64,000 bases of DNA from Coenobita brevimanus (lineage: Eukaryota > Arthropoda > Malacostraca > Decapoda > Coenobitidae), in assembly GCA_032717465.1 (NCBI GenBank), contig CM064658.1, positions 6,347,501 through 6,411,500 on the forward strand. Reading direction: 5' to 3'. Both the position numbers and the translations under genes were made by a program. Shown here piece by piece: positions 10,064-20,814 of the stretch. Every line of letters begins with the position of its first letter. Position 1 is the first letter of the stretch. The notes under the pieces are model-generated. The model was not told where the DNA came from, did not search any database, and saw only the letters and a program-made list of their open reading frames with translations.

Positions 10064-12560
10064 CGTGTTTATAAAAGCTCCAACATGCTATTATGTGTCG
10101 GCCTTGGTCATCTAATGGCGACTCTCCACACTGCTCGATCTCTGGCAGCATCTTTGTCTCTTATTTCAAAGATCACACTAACTTTATCCCAAATTTTTGT
10201 TGGTCTGCCTCTCTCAACCCTTCCCTGGATATTCACATTCTCACTGACCACACCCAACTGTCATCCTCCATCCTCAACATGCCCAAACCATCTTAATCTG
10301 CCCCTCCTCGTCACATTACACCTTGGTCCCATCCTTCCTCTCAACTCTTTCATTGTAAACCTAACCCCCCCGAGGCCCCTCATTCAAGAACTTGCTGCAC
10401 TTCCATGTAATCATTTCTGTATGTTTCTGAACTTTCTCAAGCCACTCCTTACTCCAGCCCCACCTCCAGCACATAATGTCCCCCAAATGAAACATATTCA
10501 ACTTGCCAGCAAGATAATCCTTTTAGACCTTAAAATCTCAGCATGTTTGCCCCAACACACCTTGCACATGAAATAACTTTTTACCCACCCTGCCTTAGGG
10601 TGGGAAAGGAGGTCTGGATGATAATGATCCACATTTAATTTTAAACCTCTGTGCCCCGATCCATCTCTCCACTTTGTAAACCTTTTCCACCTCCGTTTTA
10701 ATTTGCAGTCAAATCGGCATACATCTCCCATTCCATGGGAGTCCATTTCTGAAGTCACATGAAGGCTTCAAGCATCATGGCAAACAATAAGAGGCTTGAG
10801 AGTGACCTCTGATGCACACCAAGGTTCATGAAAAACTCGACACTTAAATCTCCATTCACACCTGGGTGCAAGCACCCATTCATAGCCATAGCCACTCTAA
10901 CCAGCTACTCCTCAATCCAAGCTGTCTTATTACTCACTTTGCCACCTCCTTGGGCCTTTGTTAAAGGCCTTCTCTAAATCAGCAAAAAGTACAGATCCCT
11001 CTTCTTTTCTATACAGTATATTAGTCCTGAAGCTGTTGGACAATGCATATGGCATCAGTGGTTCCCTTGCTGGGCATAAACCCCAAACTGCATCTCATCA
11101 GTATTCACTCTCCCTTTATACCTTCTAGGATTCCATTACCTTTATTATCTGGTATAGAAGGTTTATGCCTACATCATTCCCTCTTCAGGGCATCACCATT
11201 CCTCTTGTACACATTTACAGTAATGCATTTCAGCCTATCTGGGACAGCACATATAGAATAATGTTTATCAGATTGGTAACTAAACCCATTTCTGTATTTT
11301 CTGAGGCTTTCAGCATTTCAGCAGTCAACCCAACCAGATCTTGCATATTGCCCTGCTCATAGTAGCAGCATCAAAGGCCAAGGGCCAAATGCAAGACCCA
11401 TTAACTCCAAACCTTCCCTGTTTCAAACTCTTTTAGCAGCTGGTAAATGTTCTTCAGGCATCTTTAATATCATTGTCCACTACTTCCTCTCCATAATCAT
11501 TCTTCACACTGTTCACATTTATCCCTGTTTTCCCCCTTCATCTGATTGGGCACCTTAAATACCATTTTTTTTTATTCCTTTGAATGCTATTTAGGTTATC
11601 TAGTATGAGTCTGAGACAGATTTTGTCCTGTATATGACTTTTCTAGTTCTACACTTGGCAGCCAAATATTCCTGTTACTATCCCTTTTCCACTCCTGAAA
11701 AAGCCTTTTCCTCACCTTAACTGCAATGTTACTCACTTATTCCACAACTGTTAACTTATATCTTGGTGGGCCCCTTGTCCATCCACACAATCAGTAACTC
11801 TCAGTTCGTTGTTGATCTCAGTACTGCTCAGTAACACACGTCAACAGCTCTGTTAAGTCACTCATCTTGCTATAGAAGGCATCCCTAACTGGTTGGTATT
11901 CAGCTTCCACATTTTCCTAATAGGTTCATAGGCCCTCTTCTTTACCACCTGCTCTTTAAGCACCATGTCACATCAGTAATTTGTGTTACTGCTTAAAATC
12001 ACTCCGTGTGACTTCCTTCACCAACCTATTAGCCCTCCTGATCATGAAATAATCAATCTGACTTCTTACTCCAGACTTATGTTATCCTAGTCTTCCCCTA
12101 AAATGTGTGTTGCACAGTCACTTTCATTACTTGACCAAATTCAAGTATCCATTCCCCTTCCACATACTTCATACCACATGCTCATCCCCCATGTACCTTT
12201 TCATATCCTTGAACTTCTTCACCCCAAAACTACAGTATCATTCCACATACCACACGTATCATTCCCCAGAATCTTTTTTCATCATCCGCGCCAGCCTGTT
12301 GAACATGCTGACTTCAATGAAATCAGTTTACTGAACAGTATTTTCATTACAATCCTTTCATTTATTCGTACATTTATAACATTCCACCCATTTTTGCTCA
12401 AACAGCACACCCACACCACCATATCCATCTTTACCCTGCCTATTAAAATAATTATGCCCAGTCCCTCCCGGCAATCATTCTGGCTCATCCTCGTCTGTAC
12501 CTGACTCCTGCACGTAACGAACACTCACCGGCCTTCATCTCCACTACCCTTGCTCTGCAC
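10064..12560 (-). mobile_element. RTE-2 retrotransposon, long decayed copy
   Basis: A 2.5 kb minus-strand non-LTR element, full of stops and indels but still recognisable. From 5' (right) to 3' (left) on the minus strand: endonuclease remnants near 12,500-12,280 (REGLGIILI- and NERIVMKI-like stretches); the endonuclease end near 12,060-12,010 (GVRSQIDYFMIRRANRLVKEV, normally SRSQIDYILVRR); a linker (KRLFQEWKR) near 11,700; the RT core near 10,990 (LFADLEKAF); the LGVHQRSLSSLLLFAMMLEA block near 10,790, normally VGVHQGSxLSPLLF; a diverged C-terminus; and the 3' end with the GGTGACC / ATTAGATGACC landmark near 10,110. Plus-strand frames of up to 163 codons inside it are shadows. Confidence 0.85.
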
Positions 12561-12832
12561 TTCAATGTAACCTTTTATAACAGACCAAAATTACTTTGCC
12601 TATTATGCCTTATTGTCCATCTATTACGTAAATCAAATAATGTATCGCCATGTTCTGCAGATAACATACAGAAGGATATTAACCAGCCCTACTTGAAAGT
12701 AAATGGCTAAGGAAGAGGTGTTAGGAGCTTCCTTGCCTGATGAGAATATGAGCTTAGGTGTTAGAGGCAGGGCTAATGATCCAGAATACTTAAAATTTTT
12801 AACATTGCAAGTGTTTTAAATGGTATGGGGTT

Positions 12833-12998
12833 GTGGTGTACAGGTGTGATGTAGGGTGGTATTTTTAGTTAGGTGGTGTACAGGTGTGATGTAGGGTGGT
12901 ATTTTTAGTTAGGTGGTGTACAGGTGTGATGTAGGGTGGTATTTTTAGTTAGGTGGTGTACAGGTGTGATGTAGGGTGGTATTTTTAGTTAGGTGGTG
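12833..12998. repeat. 40-bp tandem repeat, four near-identical units
   Basis: Unit GTGGTGTACAGGTGTGATGT followed by AGGGTGGTATTTTTAGTTAG, four copies with essentially no differences, implying recent expansion. It opens a longer G/T-rich satellite field. 12,560-12,830 has no recognised feature. Confidence 0.95.
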
Positions 12999-12999
12999 T

Positions 13000-13109
13000 G
13001 GAATGGTGTAGTATATCATGGCATTTTAGTGTAGGTATGGTGTTGTGGTGTGTGTTATTTCATGGTACTTTACTGTATTTTAGTGTAGGTTTAGAGCTGT
13101 GATGTCCTG

Positions 13110-13145
<36 letters not shown>

Positions 13146-13449
13146 GGTATTTCATGTCATTTGTGTAGTTTTGGTGCTGTGGTATGTCCTGGTATTTATT
13201 TTTTTACCTAGTGTAGGGTATTTTAGTGTAGGTTTGGGGCTGTAGTATGTCCTGGTATTTTTTTTTTTATCTGGTGTAGGGTATTTCATGGTATTTTAGT
13301 GTAGGTTTGGAGGTGTGGTATGTCCTGGTATTTTTTTTTTTATCTGGTGTAGGGTATTTCATGGTATTTTAGTGTAGGTTTGGAGGTGTGGTATGTCCTG
13401 GTATTTTTTTTTTTATTTTTATCTGGTGTAAGGTATTTCATGGTATTTT

Positions 13450-13482
<33 letters not shown>

Positions 13483-13594
13483 CCCTGTGATGGAGGGTAT
13501 TTTATGGCATTTTAGTGTAGGTTTGGGAGTGTGGTATGTCCTGTTGTTAATTTTTTTATCTGATGTAAGGTATTTCATGGTATTTTAGTGTAGG
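13000..13594. repeat. G/T-rich satellite, ~75 bp unit, left part
   Basis: Diverged units of the form GTATTTCATGGTATTTTAGT, GTAGGTTTGGAGGTGTGGTA, TGTCCTGGTATTTTTTT, TATCTGGTGTAGG. A (GT)n run lies at about 13,115-13,143 and a 31-base poly(T) at 13,452-13,482. The array is interrupted by LINE-J copy 2 and resumes at 16,912. Confidence 0.9.
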
Positions 13595-13847
13595 AGTAGA
13601 CTGTAGCACCAGTCGAGCAGGGCAGTTCTCCCGAGGTGGATGGAAAGCTGATGACAGGGAGTGCTGGAGCTCCCGTTTCATCAGCCCTCACGACTAGTTC
13701 CTGACCATCCCCCTTTGCTGAACTTTTTCAGTGTCTCAGTTACACAGAGAGTAGGCCAGCATGCTCTCCAGTACAAATTTCTCTAACTATCTTCACCAAA
13801 CTACATGCACAGTACACACTACACTTCCTATTCAAAATTCACCAAAA

Positions 13848-15381
13848 ATGGCGTCGATTCATCAATCTGAGTCCCCAGGGGGGGGGGGGGACCATAAATG
13901 CCCCCGCCATCTGCCCCTCTCCCAGTGACGACTCGAGGTGCTTGGAACCACTGTCTGACTCTCTTCTTCATTTCTGCAACATTCGCGGCCTTTCATCTAA
14001 CTTTCGCCCTGTTGAGCACCACCTCTCCTCCTCTAAACCTCACCTTCTTTTTCTAACGGAGACTCAGCTGTCTGAGGCAACTGACAGCAAACCCTTTTCT
14101 GTATCCTCCTACTTTCTCTATACTCATTTCAAAGCCAAAGGTGGCTGTTTTGTATACATACGCAATGACTTATCTTGCTCTCGTGTTCCTGAACTTGATT
14201 CTTCTGAATTCTCCACACTCTGGCTTCGGCTTTCCTGTCATTCTCTGACTAAATATATCTGTGCTGTTTACTTATCCCCTAATTCTACTGACCATCAAAA
14301 ATTCTTCGACTATCTTACTTATACGATGGAACACATTCTGTCCATTTCTCCTTTCTCTGAAATCTCCATTCTTGGAGATTTCAGTGTTCACCACCACCTT
14401 TGGCTCTTCTCTCCTTTCACGGATCCACCTGGTGAACAAGCCTACATCTTTTCTATCCTTAATGACCTAGAGCAGCTTGTACAGCACCCTACCCGTATCC
14501 CTGACTGCCTTGGAGAGAGCTCCAACATACTTGACCTCTTCCTCACAACTAATCCTTCTGCTTACTCTGTTAATCTTTTCTCTCCGTTGGGCTCCTCCGA
14601 TCACAACCTTATTACCTTAACCTGTCCTATCACTCCGGTACGGCCTGTGGACCCTCCAGGGAAACGTCGTCTGTGGCATTTTGGAGCCGCGGACTGGGAG
14701 GCCCTCAGGCAGTACTTCTTTGATTTTCCCTGGAATGATTATTGCTTCCATGGCCGTGAGCCATCTGAGTGTGCCTTGCGCATTACGGAGGTTATTCTCT
14801 CGGGCATGGAAGCATACATTGCTTTCTCATATCCTTTGACTAACGCAAGAAAGCCTTGGTTTAATCACGCATGTTCTAATGCTGTCCGCAACAAGGAGAA
14901 GGCCTACAAAAGGTACCGGAGCCAACCCACCCCTGAATCACATCATCTTTACGTTTCTGCCCGGAATCGTGCTAAGTCTGTTCTTCGCTCTACTAAAAAT
15001 AATTTCATCCATACTAAATGCTCTCAACTCTCCAACTCGAATTCTTCCCGCTCCTTCTGGCACCTTGCCAAAAATCTTTCTAACAACTTTACCTCATCAT
15101 CCTTCCCTCCTCTTTTCTACTCTGATGGTTCTGTAGCTTTTTCTTCTACTGATATAGCAGATCTCTTCGCACAGACTTTCTCCTCCAATTCCACCTTAGA
15201 CGATTCCAGTGCTGTTCCTCCATCACTTCCCCCTCTGACTTCCTCATGGCTGTCATTAAAATTTCTTCATTGGATGTATTTTCTGCCATCACTGGCCTCA
15301 GTACTAACAAGGCATATGGGCCTGATGGGGTCCCTCCTGTTGTTCTCAAGAACTGTGCTTCTGTGCTTACACCCTGCCTAG
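13848..15381 (+). pseudogene. LINE-J apurinic-type endonuclease (copy 2)
   Basis: Endonuclease domain that nicks target DNA for reverse transcription. The only plausible start is ATG at 13,848 (MASIHQ...), in a different frame from the domain: a run of 13 G (13,878-13,890) intervenes, and one base more or less would bring the two into one frame. From 13,942 the frame is open to 15,381. Motifs: NIRGL (residues 13-17 counted from 13,942), TETQL (39-43), GDFS (145-148) and SSDH (218-221). GDFS replaces the family's GDFN; copy 3 has the normal Asn, so the active site is probably impaired. Downstream, WFNHAC and a basic linker lead toward the RT. The true link to the RT lies in another frame from about 15,230; the last 45 residues here are frame-shifted read-through. 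Confidence 0.9.
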
Positions 15382-16802
15382 GCAAACTCTTTCGCCTTTG
15401 TCTGTCAACTTGTACCTTTCCTTCTTGCTGGAAGTTTGCTCTCATTCAGCCAGTCCCAAAGAAGGGTGACCACTCCCAACCCTCCAACTATCGTCCAATT
15501 GCTTTAACGTCCTGTATTTCAAAAGTTTTCGAGTCAATTCTTAATAGAAAAATTTTAAGGCATCTTTCCTATCACAACCTTCTTTCCGATCGTCAGTATG
15601 GGTTCCGTCAGGGACGCTCCACTGGCGATCTTCTCACCTACCTTTCAGACTCCTGGTCATCCTCCTTTCGGGACTTTGGCGAAAGCTTTGCCATTGCACT
15701 TGACATCTCAAAGGCTTTCGATCGAGTCTGGCATAAATCTTTAATTTCCAAACTGCCCTCCTACGGTTTCTATCCTTCTATCTGTGCCTTCATCGCTAGC
15801 TTACTTTCTGGTCGTTCTATAGCCGCTGTTGTAGACGGCCATCGTTCTTCTCCTAGATCTATCAACAGTGGTGTTCCTCAGGGCTCTGTCCTATCACCAA
15901 CTCTCTTCCTTTTATTCATCAATGATCTAAGCTGTACATCTAACCCTATCCACTCATACGCTGATGACTCCACCCTTCACCTTTCCATTCGGTTCCTGCA
16001 ACGCCCATCTCAACAGTTACTTCAACAAACAAGGGATGAGGCTATGGCACACCTAATGTCTGACTTGGCTCGTATCTCTGACTGGGGTAAAAATAATATG
16101 GTTGTCTTTAATGCATCTAAGACTCGGTTCTTACACCTATCAACCCGACAAAATCTTCCACAGGTATACCCACTAATGTTTAATAATATTCAGCTTAATC
16201 CTGCATCATCCTTGAACATGCTTGAGGTTTCATTTACTCGGGACTTATCTTGGAAAGATCATATTACATCTCTTGTAAAATCTGCTTCCAAGAGATTGGG
16301 TGTGCTAAGCCGACTCCGCTCTTTCTTTACCCCTGCACAATTGTTGACTCTATACAGGGGTTTTATCCGCCCCTGTGTGGAGTACAACTCTCATGTGTGG
16401 GGAGGCTTCCCACATACAGCTCTTCTCAATAGGGTGGAGTCAAAGGCTTTTCGTCTCATTAACTCTCCTCCTCTTACAGACTCCCTTCAACCTCTGTCTC
16501 TTCGCTGCACTGTTGCATCTTTATCTCTTTTCTATCGCTACTTTAATGGTCACTGCTCCTCTGAACTGTCTGCTTGCATTCCTCCACCTCTACGACGGGC
16601 GCGTAGCACCCGTCCGGCAGCAAACTCTCATCCCTTTTTTGTCCAACTCTCTAATGCAAGAGTTAACCGTTACTCCCAGTCTTTCATTTATGCAACAGGT
16701 CAGCTCTGGAACTGTCTCCCTCTGTCTGTATTTCCTGCTGCCTATGATCTCCAGTCTTTCAAACGCAGTGTGTCCAGGCATCTCAAAATGATCGGATCTT
16801 GA
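15246..16802 (+). CDS. LINE-J reverse transcriptase (copy 2)
   Basis: An uninterrupted 518-codon frame starting at ATG 15,246 and overlapping the upstream endonuclease frame by 136 bases. RT motifs by residue: [13 protein letters not shown] (23-34), QPVPKKGD and [16 protein letters not shown] (68-96), [10 protein letters not shown] (117-126), [12 protein letters not shown] (151-162), [14 protein letters not shown] (208-221) and YADDS (238-242), the catalytic Asp pair. The C-terminal region holds [27 protein letters not shown] and the conserved [15 protein letters not shown]. Copy 3 has the same frame arrangement with its own ATG at the equivalent place. Either both descend from a source with a one-base deletion in a C run (near 15,229), or the RT is made by frameshifting or re-initiation. 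RT itself looks intact. Confidence 0.93.
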   Translation: MAVIKISSLDVFSAITGLSTNKAYGPDGVPPVVLKNCASVLTPCLGKLFRLCLSTCTFPSCWKFALIQPVPKKGDHSQPSNYRPIALTSCISKVFESILNRKILRHLSYHNLLSDRQYGFRQGRSTGDLLTYLSDSWSSSFRDFGESFAIALDISKAFDRVWHKSLISKLPSYGFYPSICAFIASLLSGRSIAAVVDGHRSSPRSINSGVPQGSVLSPTLFLLFINDLSCTSNPIHSYADDSTLHLSIRFLQRPSQQLLQQTRDEAMAHLMSDLARISDWGKNNMVVFNASKTRFLHLSTRQNLPQVYPLMFNNIQLNPASSLNMLEVSFTRDLSWKDHITSLVKSASKRLGVLSRLRSFFTPAQLLTLYRGFIRPCVEYNSHVWGGFPHTALLNRVESKAFRLINSPPLTDSLQPLSLRCTVASLSLFYRYFNGHCSSELSACIPPPLRRARSTRPAANSHPFFVQLSNARVNRYSQSFIYATGQLWNCLPLSVFPAAYDLQSFKRSVSRHLKMIGS

Positions 16803-16911
16803 ATTTGGCTCTCTATTGTATTTTGTTTTTCTCTTGGAGGGAACTGTTATTGCGGGCTCATGGCCTTTGGTTCCTTCTTCCTCGCATTAAAAAAAAAAAA
16901 AAAAAAAAAAA

Positions 16912-17060
16912 GTTCGGGGTGTGGTATGTCGTTTGTGTGTGTGTGTGTGTGTGTGTAGGGTATTTCATGGTATTTTAGTGTAGGTTTGGGGGTGTGGTAT
17001 GTCCTGGTATTTTATTTTTTTATCTGGTGTAGGGTAATTTATGGTTCTGATCATTCTGTA
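16912..17060. repeat. G/T-rich satellite, right part after LINE-J insertion
   Basis: Continuation of the 13,000-13,594 array: GTGTGGTATGTC, a (GT)n run at about 16,933-16,955, GTATTTCATGGTATTTTAGT and TATCTGGTGTAGGG. Confirms that LINE-J copy 2 split a pre-existing array. Confidence 0.9.
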
Positions 17061-17099
17061 TGGTGGATGTTTGGCTTGTCGGTGTTAGGTTTGGTCTGT

Positions 17100-17427
17100 T
17101 GGCTTCTTTGTAATGAATTCGGGAAATATCTTTTATCATAGAGGTAAATTTTGGCATGTTCTTAAAGTTAATTCTGCTTTGTTCATTAAGAGGTAAATTC
17201 TGCTTTGTCAGTAGAGTTAAATATTGCAGTGTTCCTAGAGGTCATTTTTGGTGTCCATAAAGGTCAGTGTTGCAGTTTTGGGGAAAATTTTGCTTTGTTT
17301 GTTAAAGTAACTATGGCTTTAAACACTTTCATTCCCCACAAGGAGGTAAATATTACTGTAAAAGCCAGTTTTGACGTCATGAAGGCTTGTTTTTGTCATA
17401 AACTTTGATCCATTTGGGAAAGGTACA
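17100..17427. repeat. Degenerate ~30-40 bp tandem repeat
   Basis: Loose units built on AGGTAAATTCTGCTTTGTT (TTAAAGTTAATTCTGCTTTG, AGAGGTAAATTCTGC, AGAGTTAAATATTGCAGTG, AAGGTCAGTGTTGCAG). Related phrases continue on the other side of the pogo-like MITE at 21,310-21,390 and 21,800-21,930, so the MITE inserted into an old degenerate array. The 67-codon frame here is an artefact. Confidence 0.6.
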
Positions 17428-17643
17428 TACTGTACAGTAGTACCCCTAGATGTGATACCCCGGCTTAATGATGAGGGTAGAAATACCACCATACCTCACC
17501 TAACAATGGCCAAACCCCGGTTTAACGATGGGCGTTTATTTTTTTAACGGATTTTGATATTTTAATTAAAATTGTGTTTAGGTTGATTTATAAACTGTTT
17601 ATAGACGGATTAGTGTGTTTTAACCATAGGTGGGGGTAGGGGT

Positions 17644-20600
17644 TTCAAGAATACTCCCCCAGTATCCCTGCTTGTCGTACGAGGCGACTAAAAGGGTTGG
17701 TGGTGGGTTAGTGCCCCACCCCGTAAAAAGAACTAACTAAAAAAGCAAATAAAGCGCCTCGGACCCGGACGGACCATACGTTGACGACTAAGGAACGGAC
17801 AAAGGACATTCTGAGAGTAGGAACGTGGAATGTGAGAGGAGTGAATGATGAAGTGAAAGAGAGAGAGATTGTCCAGGTGCTTGAGGATGCAAAAGTGGAT
17901 ATATGTGGATTGACTGAAACTAAATGGAAAGGTGAAAGGATGAGAGAATGGGAATACGGTGTAAGTATATGTGCGGGAGTCAGTGAGAATGAGAGGGCAA
18001 GAGAGGGAGTATGTCTGATGATAAGCAAGAAGTGGAAGGAGAATATAAGAGAGTATGGAACAGTGGGTGCAAGGATTGTATGGGTGAGGATGAAAGTAGG
18101 TATACAAGCATGGGCGATTGTATGTGTGTATGCTCCAACAGAGGATCGAGTGGCAAGAGTGAAAGATGAGTTTTGGGCGAGAGTAGAAGCATGTATGGAC
18201 AAGTTTGAGAGGAGCGAGAGAGTGCTGTTGATTGGAGACATGAATGGCAAAGTCGGGAATGTACGAGTGGATGGAGTGGTTGGTCAGTGGGGTGTGCCAG
18301 CAGAAGTAGATGGGAATGGTAGTGCTTTGGTGGACATCTGTGCTGGTAAGGGGTTGGCAATAGCCAACACCTACTTTCGTCATAAGATGATCCACCGGTA
18401 TACATGGAGAGTAATGAGGAGGATGGATGGTGAACTTGTTGAACGAAAGGCAATGATAGACTACGTGTGTGTGGATGAGCGAATGAGAAGACAAGTGTTG
18501 GATGCAAGGGTGTGGAGAGGGTGGGGGAATGGAGTCTCGGACCATCACTTAGTGATGGCCAAGGTAGAGCTGCAAAGAAAGTGGTTGAGGAGGCGAAGGG
18601 GAAGACAGGAGGGAAACAGCTCCTGTGAGAAGAGTGGAGAAATTGCAAGATAGTGAGAAGAGGACAGAGTATAAGAGCATAGTGGAAGAAAGATTGGGAA
18701 GGTATGAGCTAGAGCAGATGGAAGGGGTGGAAGACGCATGTAAGATATTCACGGAAGAGATAAGCGCAGCGTGTGAGGTGGTTTGTGGAGTGAGGAGGAG
18801 ATGCAAGGGTGTGCAAGGGACAGCATGGTGGAATGATGAGGTGAAACGAGCTGTGGAACAAAAGAATAAGGCATATGGTGAATGGTTGGCGAGTAGAGGT
18901 AGGGGAGAAGATGAGAGAGAGAAGAGAGAGGTATATGTGAGCAGGAGAAGGGAGGTTAAGAGACTGGTGAAGGAGAGTAAGAAGAAAGTGGATGAAGAGT
19001 TTGGGAGGAATCTGAGTGTGAAATGGAGGGAGAGTAAGAAATTGTTTTGGAAGGAGGTAAAGAAAGTAAGGATGTGTGAAAGGGGGAAATAGTAGGGGAG
19101 TGAAAGATAGGAATAATAGATTGTTGGTAGAGAAGAGAGAGAATTGGAGGAGATGGAAGGAGCACTTTGAGGATTTGTTGAATGTAGAGAGTGAGAGCAG
19201 TGTGAGTATAAGTGGTTGGGGAATGGCTGGGAGAAGAAGAGATGAGAGGAGGGAGGAAGAGATCAGTAGGTCGGAAGTAGTGGAAGCGATGAAGAAGATT
19301 AAGCTGGGAAAGGCCCCAGGAATTGATGGAGTATGTGGTGAAATGCTTAGGTATGGGGGTGAGATTGTTGTGGAGTGGATATGGAAGTTGTGTAGATTGG
19401 CTTGGGAAGAGGGAAGGGTTCCAGAGGACTGGAAATCTGGGATAATTGTTCCTCTGTACAAAGGAAAAGGGAGAGAGAAGTATGTGGTAACCATAGGGGT
19501 ATTTGCCTTCTTAGTGTGACTGGTAAAATATATGGTAGAATACTCATTGATAGGGTTAGGCATATGACAGAGGAGCTAGTTGGAGAAGAACAAGGGGGAT
19601 TTAGGAAGGGAAAAGGGTGTGTAGATCAGATATTTGTTCTAAGATGTTTAGTGGAGAAGTATCTAGAGAAGGGAAGGAAAGTGTACGCTGCCTTCATGGA
19701 CTTGGAGAAAGCTTATGACAGAATAGATAGGAAAGGTATGTGGAAGGTATTAAGAATATATGGAGTGGAGGGGAAATTGTTGAGTGCTGTGAAGAGTATG
19801 TACGAGGGAGCTAGGGCTACGGTGCGAGTGGTTGGTGAGCTGAGTGAGTTCTTTGATCTCAATGTGGGACTGAAACAGGGGTGTGTAATGTCTCCATGGC
19901 TGTTTAATATATATATGGATGGGGTCGTAAAGGAGGTACAAGGTAGGGCAGTGGATGTGGGGGTGGCCCTAACGAATGAGGGTGAGATTTGGAAGCTTCC
20001 GGTGTTGCTGTTTGCTGATGATACAGTATTGTTGAGTGAAGATGAATGGGAGTTGCAAGGTTTGGTGAATGAATTTGGGACAGTGTGTAGGAGGAGGAAG
20101 CTGAAAGTTAATGTAAACAAAAGTAAAGTTATGGTGTTTGAGAGGAATGAAGTCACAGAGTGTGCAGTGAGGTTGGATGATGAGGATATGGAGAATGTGA
20201 GTGCATTCAAGTACTTGGGTAGTGTGATGAGTAAGGATGGAACTTTGGGGGATGAAGTGCGTGAAAGGGTACAGCAGGGAAGGAAGGTTGTAGGCATGCT
20301 GAAAGCAGTAATGAGAAATAGGGAAGTGAGTATGGAAGTTAAGAAGTCTCTGCATGATGGTATTGTGATCCCTACCCTGACGTATGGAAGCGAGGTGTGG
20401 ACCTTGCAAGAGGGGAACAAGTCAAGAGTGAGAGCAGTGGAAATGAGTTACTTGAGAGGAGCATGTGGAGTGACATGGAGGGACAGGTTGACGAATGAAG
20501 AAGTGAAGGAACGTTGTGGGGTAGATGTGGATGTGGTTGAAAAGATTAGGAGAAATACACTGAGGTGGTTTGGACATGTGGAGAGGATGGAGAGTGAAAG

Positions 20601-20814
20601 ACTGACTAAGAGGGTGTATGTGGGTGAGGTGGAGGGAGGGAGAGGGAGGGGTAGACCGAGGATGAGGTGGAGGGATGGAGTTGAGAGGTATATGAGGGAG
20701 GGGGGGATGAGTTGGGGGGAGGGGAGTCAAATGGTGGGTGACAGAGTGACTTGGAGGCGTTTTGTCTGCGGCCACCCTTTGCGGGATTAGGGCGTCGGGC
20801 TATAGATAGATAGA
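17644..20814 (+). mobile_element. RTE-1 retrotransposon, copy C (near full length)
   Basis: A ~3.17 kb element bounded by the 7-bp direct repeat TAGGGGT (17,637-17,643 and 20,815-20,821), nested in a pogo-like MITE. The 5' UTR (~135 bp) contains CCCTGCTTGTCGTACGAGGC and GACTAAAAGGG, a motif I recognise from RTE-type 5' ends in other animals. It is followed by a ~3.0 kb coding region (endonuclease, then RT) and a ~25-bp 3' UTR ending GGCGTCGGGCTATAGATAGA with GATA repeats. One long coding region and ~3.2 kb size fit the RTE clade. Confidence 0.93.
17781..20790 (+). pseudogene. RTE-1 endonuclease-reverse transcriptase, frameshifted (copy C)
   Basis: About 1,000 codons in one ancestral frame. 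The frame is open from a TTG at 17,781; no in-frame ATG precedes the endonuclease, so the start is lost or non-standard. Endonuclease motifs: GTWNVRGV (residues 14-21), LTETKW (44-49), GDMN (152-155), MIDYVCVDERM (225-235) and VSDHHLV (252-258). A charged linker follows. RT motifs: GKAPGIDGV, DWKSGIIVPLYKGKG, NHRGICLLSVTGK, EEQGGFRKGKGCVDQI, AFMDLEKAYDR, LKQGCVMSPWLFNIYMDG and FADDTVLLSED. The C-terminus has ACGVTWRDRL, LRWFGHVERM and RFVCGHPLRD. Three single-base indels relative to copy D break it near 18,612 (extra base), 19,084 (extra G) and 19,469 (missing G). Otherwise no internal stops: a young, recently inactivated copy. Confidence 0.93.

Larger units (their letters stand above)
13595..16911 (+). 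mobile_element. LINE-J (Jockey-type) copy 2, near full length
   Basis: A 3.3 kb non-LTR retrotransposon inserted in the middle of the 75-bp satellite: the unit broken at ...TTTTAGTGTAGG on the left resumes as TTCGGGGTGTGGTATG on the right. It has a ~250-bp 5' UTR, an endonuclease frame, an RT frame, a ~90-bp 3' UTR (GAATTTGGCTCTCTATTG to CTCGCATT) and a 23-base poly(A) tail (16,889-16,911). No target-site duplication longer than 1-2 bases is evident, though the repetitive target makes this hard to judge. The poly(A) tail and the order of domains fit the Jockey superfamily; the exact clade is not settled here. Confidence 0.95.

Noticed and set aside
10085..10576. 163-codon plus-strand frame
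   Set aside because: Lies on the antisense strand of the decayed RTE-2 copy and its reading is explained by antisense of the RTE-2 3' end; no domain.
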